The position numbers were made by a program, and so were the translations under genes. Positions 58,830-64,000 of a stretch of DNA of 64,000 bases are shown one piece after another; within the stretch, counting starts at the first letter, position 1, and each line of letters starts with the position of its first letter. Under the pieces are notes generated by a model. It was not told where the DNA came from, made no database searches, and saw only the letters and a program-made list of their open reading frames with translations. This DNA is from Adiantum capillus-veneris. Lineage: Eukaryota; Streptophyta; Polypodiopsida; Polypodiales; Pteridaceae. Location: positions 114,137,049-114,201,048 of the forward strand of contig CM043953.1 in assembly GCA_014529385.2 (NCBI GenBank), read 5' to 3'.

Positions 58830-60220
58830 ATGGCTGACAAGGGTAAAGAGTTTGAAATGAATGTTGATAGCTTTGATTTTGCTAATGATAAACCAAGTAA
58901 TGATGCCCCTATGCTTGTAAACTATCTTGTTTCTAGGCTTCAACAAGCCTTGGGCAATCCATCCCTCCAAGGTGAAGTGCTACAGCAATTGCGTATACAT
59001 GGTATTCTCCAAACTCCCCACCAAGAAGAGAGTACCTAGGAAAGCTCCTGGTGAGAATTCCAAAAGAAGACTATCCGATAAGGGAAGAAGAGGAGGATCC
59101 GTACGAAGGGCTCAAAACGAGAAAGAAGCGAGTCTTCTGCCACCTCGGCGGAGATGGCTCCGCGCAGATGGCGGACAAAATGCTCTCTAACACCCCCTAC
59201 ACGGAGAAGACCATCGCATACTCCTCTTCACCATAATTCAAAGAGGGAGGAAACAAGAGAAGAAAAAGACGAGAAAGAGGTCACCCTCTTCTCCATCTTC
59301 CTCATCCTCTTTCTCTTCTGAAGAAAGTAATGGTGCAAAAAAGGAGGAACAAGGGAAGAAAAAGGCGAGAAAGAGGTCACCCTCTTCTCCATCCTCATCC
59401 TCTTTCTCTTCTGAAGAAAGTGATGGTGCAGCTCTTGAACCGCCCAAGAGAAGAGGCCATAGGAAATCCTATGCCGCCTGGAAAAGGTCGTCCAAGCTTA
59501 AAAAGTTCACAGAGGGAGGAAATAACATCTCTTTCCTTACCTACGATGGCACCTTGGTGCTACGGACAAAGTCTCGGGCTTTATCCAACAATTCGATGCG
59601 GCGTTTGGAGATGAGGGCTTTACGGAGTCCTCTAAGCCAGGTCATGTAGCTATGCATTTTCAAAAGTCTACCAGGCAATGGTGGTTTAGCCTACAAGCTG
59701 TGGTGATTGCCTTGGAGCTGTTTTGCTCCAAGAAGGGCACGCCATAGCCTATGAAAGTCGAAGGCTCGACCCTGTTGAGCAAGCTCTAGGTATATATGAG
59801 AAGGAACTCTTAGCAGTACATCAAATGGCAACCCTCTTTATATCACAAATCTTCAAGTACCACAGCTTGCCAATGTTCATAGTGTCGGGTAGAGACCCTA
59901 GAATGACCAGTAATTTGTGGAAGGGTCTCTTTGAGAATTTAGGTACAAGGCCAAACTTCTCTTCGGCCTATCACCCGCAAACGGATGGCCAAAGTGAAAT
60001 AGCTAACCTAACAATTCTTGATCTACTAAAAGCTTATGTCACAGAAGTAGATCAATGGGAGAAGTACTTACCTTTAGTGGAGTATGCTTACAATAACACT
60101 CTACATACTTCCACGGGAAAAGCACCTTTTGAGGTGATAGAGGGAAGATCAAAAAGTCCCCTGCTACTCAAGGTACATGGGAAGATCTTCGCTGCACATG
60201 AATATAGCCGAAACCTGTAA
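58830..60220 (+). CDS. gag, RNase H and integrase relics of gypsy copy 2
   Basis: Open stretches: gag N-terminus (58830-59039), RS-like spacer with the repeated RKRSPSSPSSSS block and KRRGHRKSYAAWKRSSKLKK (59240-59560), and RNase H plus integrase (59723-60220). Protease and RT are not visible. The coding region is heavily interrupted. Confidence 0.8.
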
Positions 60221-60328
60221 GAATCTTTCCAAAAGATTAAGGATGCTATATCCATCTCTCAGCAAAGGTAAAAGGTTGCTGCTGATAAGCACAAAAGAGC
60301 TGTCACAAAAATACAGAAGCGTAAACTG

Positions 60329-61197
60329 ACGTTTAATTGCACTTCAAATACTGAGAATTAGAGAGAGAGAGAAAACTTGACACTTCATTGGGGACCAGAA
60401 GATGGGTTGGTCCCCCCCCATAAAGAGGATATCTTTATTACTAAGGGAGAATCTTTACAAGCACAGGAACGGGGTGAAAGACCGTCCTCTATTCTTTCTT
60501 GGCCTTTTTCTGCTTCTGACTGAGAGAGTAGAAGAATTGCTCTCTGACTACTGAGAGGATCTATCCTCTTCTGCGAGATTTTGGGAAGCTCTCGTAGGGG
60601 AGAGTCTACCTTCCACAAAACTCATCGGAAGCTCTCACGAATGGGGGTCTATCTTCCTCTGACTGTGCCACTTTGGACGTAATCATTACTGCAATTAACC
60701 AACCACAGAAACATGCAAAACACACACACACACGCTTGCTGTAATTTTCTGCACATAACCAGAAATTGTTACCTGAGCGTGTTCCAATGCCAAATTGGAG
60801 GTCCTTTTCGCGATGGAAATGCTCCAAACTTGGTGTATGTATAGAGTAGGTAGTGGGGAATGAGATTCTATTAAGACTTTGTTGAAATTCAACCTAATAC
60901 AAGTGATTAGGGGCTGAAAACAGGAAATTTGCAGCAGCTAGACAAGGGAGAAAGAGAGTTTTCTACTACTTTACGCGATGAAACTTCCCCCAAAGCTGCA
61001 AGCAACCATGAGAGGCCTTGTTCTAGGTGATGGGTGCTCAGAGGCTCCACATACACCACAAGGTGCTGCTCTCAAGCTTCAATGGAGAGCTTCACTGCGT
61101 AGAGGATGGTCAACTTGGGGGGGGGGTAGTGCACTGCCAACCTGGCAAGAGGGGGAGGGGCTGCTCTCTTATAGCCTCCCAGAAGAGGGGACGCTAG

Positions 61198-61257
<60 letters not shown>

Positions 61258-61825
61258 ATGGGAAAGTGTGCCAAGTGGCACACTTACTTTAAAATTTAAA
61301 AACCATTCAACTTTTGACTTTAAAAATCCTATGCTAGTTAATGAAATGTGCAATTAAGTGCACAACTGCACACATAGATGCAACAAATGAAAACGTTAGC
61401 TGCTCCCTAGCGCATTGCCGTACGAGCAATGCTTTGGCATTACCTGTTCGCACTTGTCCGGCCATTTGGTCCAGCACAAATCATTTAAGATACTTTTAAC
61501 TAACTTATCCTAAAGCCGTAAAATAATCAGACCTTAGGGTTAATAGTCTAAGGACTCCATCTCATTCTTGTGCTTGCACTAGCGTGCGTAATTTTCTGAG
61601 CCTGTAATCTGAGGCTACTATCTATCCCTTCATTGAAGACTCGATTTCCCAATCGCTAGGGCTTCAGGGTATTTTCTGCTAGGGTCTCCCTGAGGTGCAC
61701 TTGCCCAAACTTGGGCGCACCTGAGGCCCCAGAACTGCTAAATCTATTTCGATGTGTACACAACTAATTAGATAATTCTTTTCTCGTAAATAAATTAATT
61801 ATTTACAAAGTCTGACATAGTTACA
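60329..61825 (-). repeat. Probable 3' LTR of the chromovirus
   Basis: The inner edge (TGTAACTATGTC on the minus strand, at 61825) directly follows the polypurine tract. The outer edge is taken as TGACGTTTAATTGCAC near 60329, where homology to gypsy copy 2 stops, but no partner LTR is in the window to confirm this. It contains a GA tract at 61202-61253. Confidence 0.55.
61202..61253 (+). repeat. (GA)26 microsatellite
   Basis: A pure GA run inside the presumed chromovirus LTR. Confidence 0.98.
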
Positions 61826-62745
61826 TCCCTCTTGGTTTTAAACAGTTGACCTCAATTGTAGAGCGTCAACATAACTGTGCAAGATGTCTGGGTAGTCCTT
61901 AAGATCGGACTCAGGCATCCACTTTGCATCTAAAGGAGTGTAATGCTTGAACTTGACTAAATACTTTCGATGTAGACTCCCCCGACTTGAGTTGTCTCTC
62001 CGAGTGGTGTATTATCTGTTCAGGTTGAAGGATTTCCTCAGTCTCTTCGACTTATGGAGGATCTTCTTGTACTGGCGCCACTGGAGGAGGTCCAACATAT
62101 GGTCGGAGGAGACTGACATGAAAAGCATTATGGATGCGCCAGTTAGAAGGCAAATCCAATCTGAAAGTCACGTCATTGACGTTATCTGTAATTTTGAAAG
62201 GGTCGTAAAATCTATGGGAAAGTTTGACAACTTTCCCTTTGCTGACCCGCTTTTTCAATCTAGCTTTCTCAAATCGAAGCAGGACATATTGTCCTTTTTC
62301 AAGATTGAGATTCCTTCTGTGCTTGTCTGCTTTTCTCTTCTGTTGCTCTTGAGTACGAAGAATCGCTTGCTTTACTTGTTGATGGGCAATATCAATATTA
62401 CGCACAAATTCATCTGCGGCGAAGATGTTTTCTTTGGTCACCATAGTAGGAAGTAAGAGTGGCTTCCCATAAATAATTTTGAAGGGAGCTTTACCAATTG
62501 AGGAATGTATGGTATTATTATACGCAAACTCAACTATTGGTAAGTACTGTTCCCATTTGGATTGTCGTTCCGAAACATAGCACTTGGAGGAGATCTAAAA
62601 GAGTGGCATTAGCGATTTCGCTTTGACCATCTGTTTGAGGATGATAAGCTGATGAAAAATCAAGCTTAGTTCCCAAGTTTTCGAACAATGCCTGCCAAAA
62701 TAGACTAGTCATGCGGGGATCTCTATCGCTGACAATAGTCTTTGG

Positions 62746-63190
62746 TGTAAGGATTCTAGTCGCTAATCCTTAATTAAATACTTAAACTCATGATTAAGAC
62801 TTAAGAAACTGAAACTGAACTCAGAACAAGACTTAGAAGACTCTGTGCTTGATTGATTGATGACTTGTTGAAAACTGAGTACAATAGGCTCCTTATATAG
62901 GAGACGACGAGACATAAATGAAAAGACATGTCTCTTAGTGAAGAGACATGACTTTAGACGTAAAGACACATCCTTTCGGCGAAGAGCTGCAACCATTGGG
63001 CGAAGAGTCGCACCCGTAGAGCGAAGGGGTGTGATCAGTCGTCGAAGGAGTGTGGCTTTTGACGAAGTGACACGTCCTTTGGGCGAAGGGGTGTGACCAT
63101 CCAAGCGCAGGGGTCCTGCTTGGCATGGCACTTTGCGTATTTGCAACTAGGAAGAGAAGTAATACTGCAACATTAGTCACAATCGTGACA
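62746..63190 (-). repeat. LTR with ~24-bp internal tandem repeats
   Basis: Ends are TGTCACGATTGTGAC and ...GACTAGAATCCTTACA on the minus strand. Between about 62900 and 63115 a degenerate unit around GGGCGAAGGGGTGTGACC (plus strand) is repeated seven to eight times. Confidence 0.75.
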
Positions 63191-63896
63191 TTCCCTCCCT
63201 CTTTAAATAAAACCCAGGGTAGTTGTAGAAACTCCGGGAGAAGGAAATGTATTGTTGTTGTGCTTCTGCATCCAAAGCTCTTTCTGTTAAGTCCCACGTC
63301 ATGGCGCTATTATTGACCATGACTATTTTGCCAAATTGAAAACTAATCATATCTGCAACTTGTCTCATCTTTGTCAAAAGTATGAGTATCATATCTGCAA
63401 CTTGATTAGTGCCTTTGTCAAAGTCATTTGTAACTTCGAGCTTTGTCCAAGAAAAGATTGAATTTGTATCTGCTTCGAGTGAAATTATTGGTAAACCGAC
63501 TTTAGTTTTCTGTTGAGTGATGACCACTGGTTGGAAATCTATAAGGTATTCCCGTGGTTTGTCTGGAACAGTAAAATCCTCCTGAAGGGATGTTGTAGAC
63601 TGAGACAGAGTAGTTTTTGAATGTATATCCATCTGTAAAGGTTTATCTGTGGAACAAGTTGTGTCCAAGGATTCATTTGCAGCGACTAAAGTCGGGCCGC
63701 AAGAGTCTGTATCTGCTTTATACTTTGCACCGCTGAAGGTAAGAACTGGAGTCTTCAAGTTTGAAGAATTATCATTCACTGTAGCATCTGGTATCTTTTT
63801 AGAAACAAAGACTGTATTGTGCAAGGGCGGTGACGAGGCTACTTTTCCTGCCTGGAGCACGGCCAAAGAAGGGGTTATGTGCTTGTCCGTTGTCAC
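63191..63896 (-). CDS. Unrecognised internal frame of the LTR element
   Basis: The frame opens MTTDKHITPSLAVLQAGKVA and is Ser/Thr/Asp-rich with VVITQQKTKVGLPIISLEAD, then SAMTWDLTERALDAEAQQQY near its end. It lies directly upstream (minus strand) of the polypurine tract, where gypsy elements sometimes carry an extra ORF or the pol tail. No RT, integrase or envelope feature is seen. Confidence 0.4.
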
Positions 63897-64000
63897 ACAA
63901 GAATTGAAATCTTCTGAATCTTCAGCTTTCTCTGCGGGTATTAAGGCTTCCGGTTGAGAAGGGGGAGGTCGAGGGAGTTGTTGCCTTTTAGACCTCTGAA

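Larger units (their letters stand above)
55282..60320 (+). mobile_element. Ty3/gypsy retrotransposon (copy 2), shortened and truncated
   Basis: A long 5' LTR (55282-58427) is followed by the primer site TTGGTATCAGAGC (58428-58440), a gag start (PMLVNYLVSRLQQALGNPSL) with the RS-like spacer, then RNase H (HAIAYESRRLDPVEQALGIY) and integrase (NFSSAYHPQTDGQSEIANLT, YLPLVEYAYNNTLHTSTGKA). It belongs to the same family as 32272-39078 and complements it, since that copy keeps RT but not integrase. No 3' LTR is visible; the sequence is cut near 60320 by the next element. It is broken in several places. Confidence 0.85.
60329..62745 (-). mobile_element. Chromovirus (Ty3/gypsy with chromodomain), 3' part
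   Basis: From 62745 downward the minus strand encodes integrase (TPKTIVSDRDPRMTSLFW, SSAYHPQTDGQSEIANATLL), the post-integrase region (ADKHRRNLNLEKGQYVLLRF, WRIHNAFHVSLLRPYVGPPP) and a chromodomain (ILQPEQIIHHSERQL, then a YLVKFKHYTPLDAKW-like stretch near 61960). The polypurine AACCAAGAGGGA precedes an LTR start TGTAACTATGTCAG at 61825. The LTR then extends left to about 60329; its outer end is uncertain. The rest of pol is separated by another LTR at 62746. It is broken, with several breaks. Confidence 0.82.
62746..64000 (-). mobile_element. Second gypsy-type LTR element, 3' end, inserted in the chromovirus integrase
   Basis: A 445-bp LTR (62746-63190) is preceded on the minus strand by the polypurine tract AAAGAGGGAGGGAA. 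It sits exactly inside the integrase sequence of the neighbouring chromovirus (TPKTIVSDRDP begins at its edge). The internal part (63191 to the window edge) has an open frame of 239 residues whose end, ERALDAEAQQQYISFSRSFY, is a tail-like sequence; the rest is Ser/Thr-rich and not recognised. The remainder of the element lies outside the window. Confidence 0.7.

Overview
The window looks like repeat-rich nuclear DNA from a land plant. It holds Ty1/copia and Ty3/gypsy LTR retrotransposons (one with a chromodomain), two CACTA elements, a PIF/Harbinger element, a plant LINE with an RT zinc-binding tail, LRR receptor kinases, a jacalin-related lectin gene and the first exon of a plant pentatricopeptide-repeat (PPR) gene. 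A seedless plant such as a fern is my guess, from the unusual lectin architecture and the very long (CT)n/(CA)n tracts; the sequence does not prove it. Most of the 64 kb is mobile DNA, much of it nested.

Layout. 1-3018: the 3' part of a copia element inside a CACTA element, which itself sits in an LTR of the same copia family. 3019-5224: an old copia gag relic, a ~150-bp tandem repeat and a foldback MITE. 5849-7566 (minus): a multi-exon jacalin-lectin gene. 9158-9975: a TRIM-like mini-retroelement. 10137-13344 (minus): a decayed LRR receptor kinase, followed by a strong inverted repeat. About 14220-27919: a second CACTA element split by a 9-kb LTR element (15422-24426) that has nearly identical LTRs, a 5-bp target duplication and long gag-protease frames but no visible reverse transcriptase or integrase. 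28815-30050: a 5'-truncated LINE with a clear target duplication. 30250-31340: a second LRR fragment related to the first.

32272-39078 and 55282 to about 60320: two members of one Ty3/gypsy family. 40080-43903: an AT-rich island unlike its surroundings, with a divergent pair of candidate genes, TATA boxes facing outward and a tandem repeat between them. 44000-49700: mostly unrecognised DNA with long microsatellites and a chromovirus-like relic. 49989-53630: a decayed PIF/Harbinger element holding a copia copy (50354-52611) with an exact TAATT target duplication. 54433-54986: first exon of an EMB976-like PPR gene, followed closely by a gypsy LTR. 60329-64000: a minus-strand chromovirus interrupted by yet another LTR element.

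Host genes with some support are the lectin gene, the PPR exon (its remaining exons are not seen here), the two dead LRR-kinase copies, and the orphan frames near 42.3-43.9 kb, 44.2-44.7 kb and 46.4-47.1 kb. Reading frames, splice sites and repeats were all judged by eye; no database search was run.
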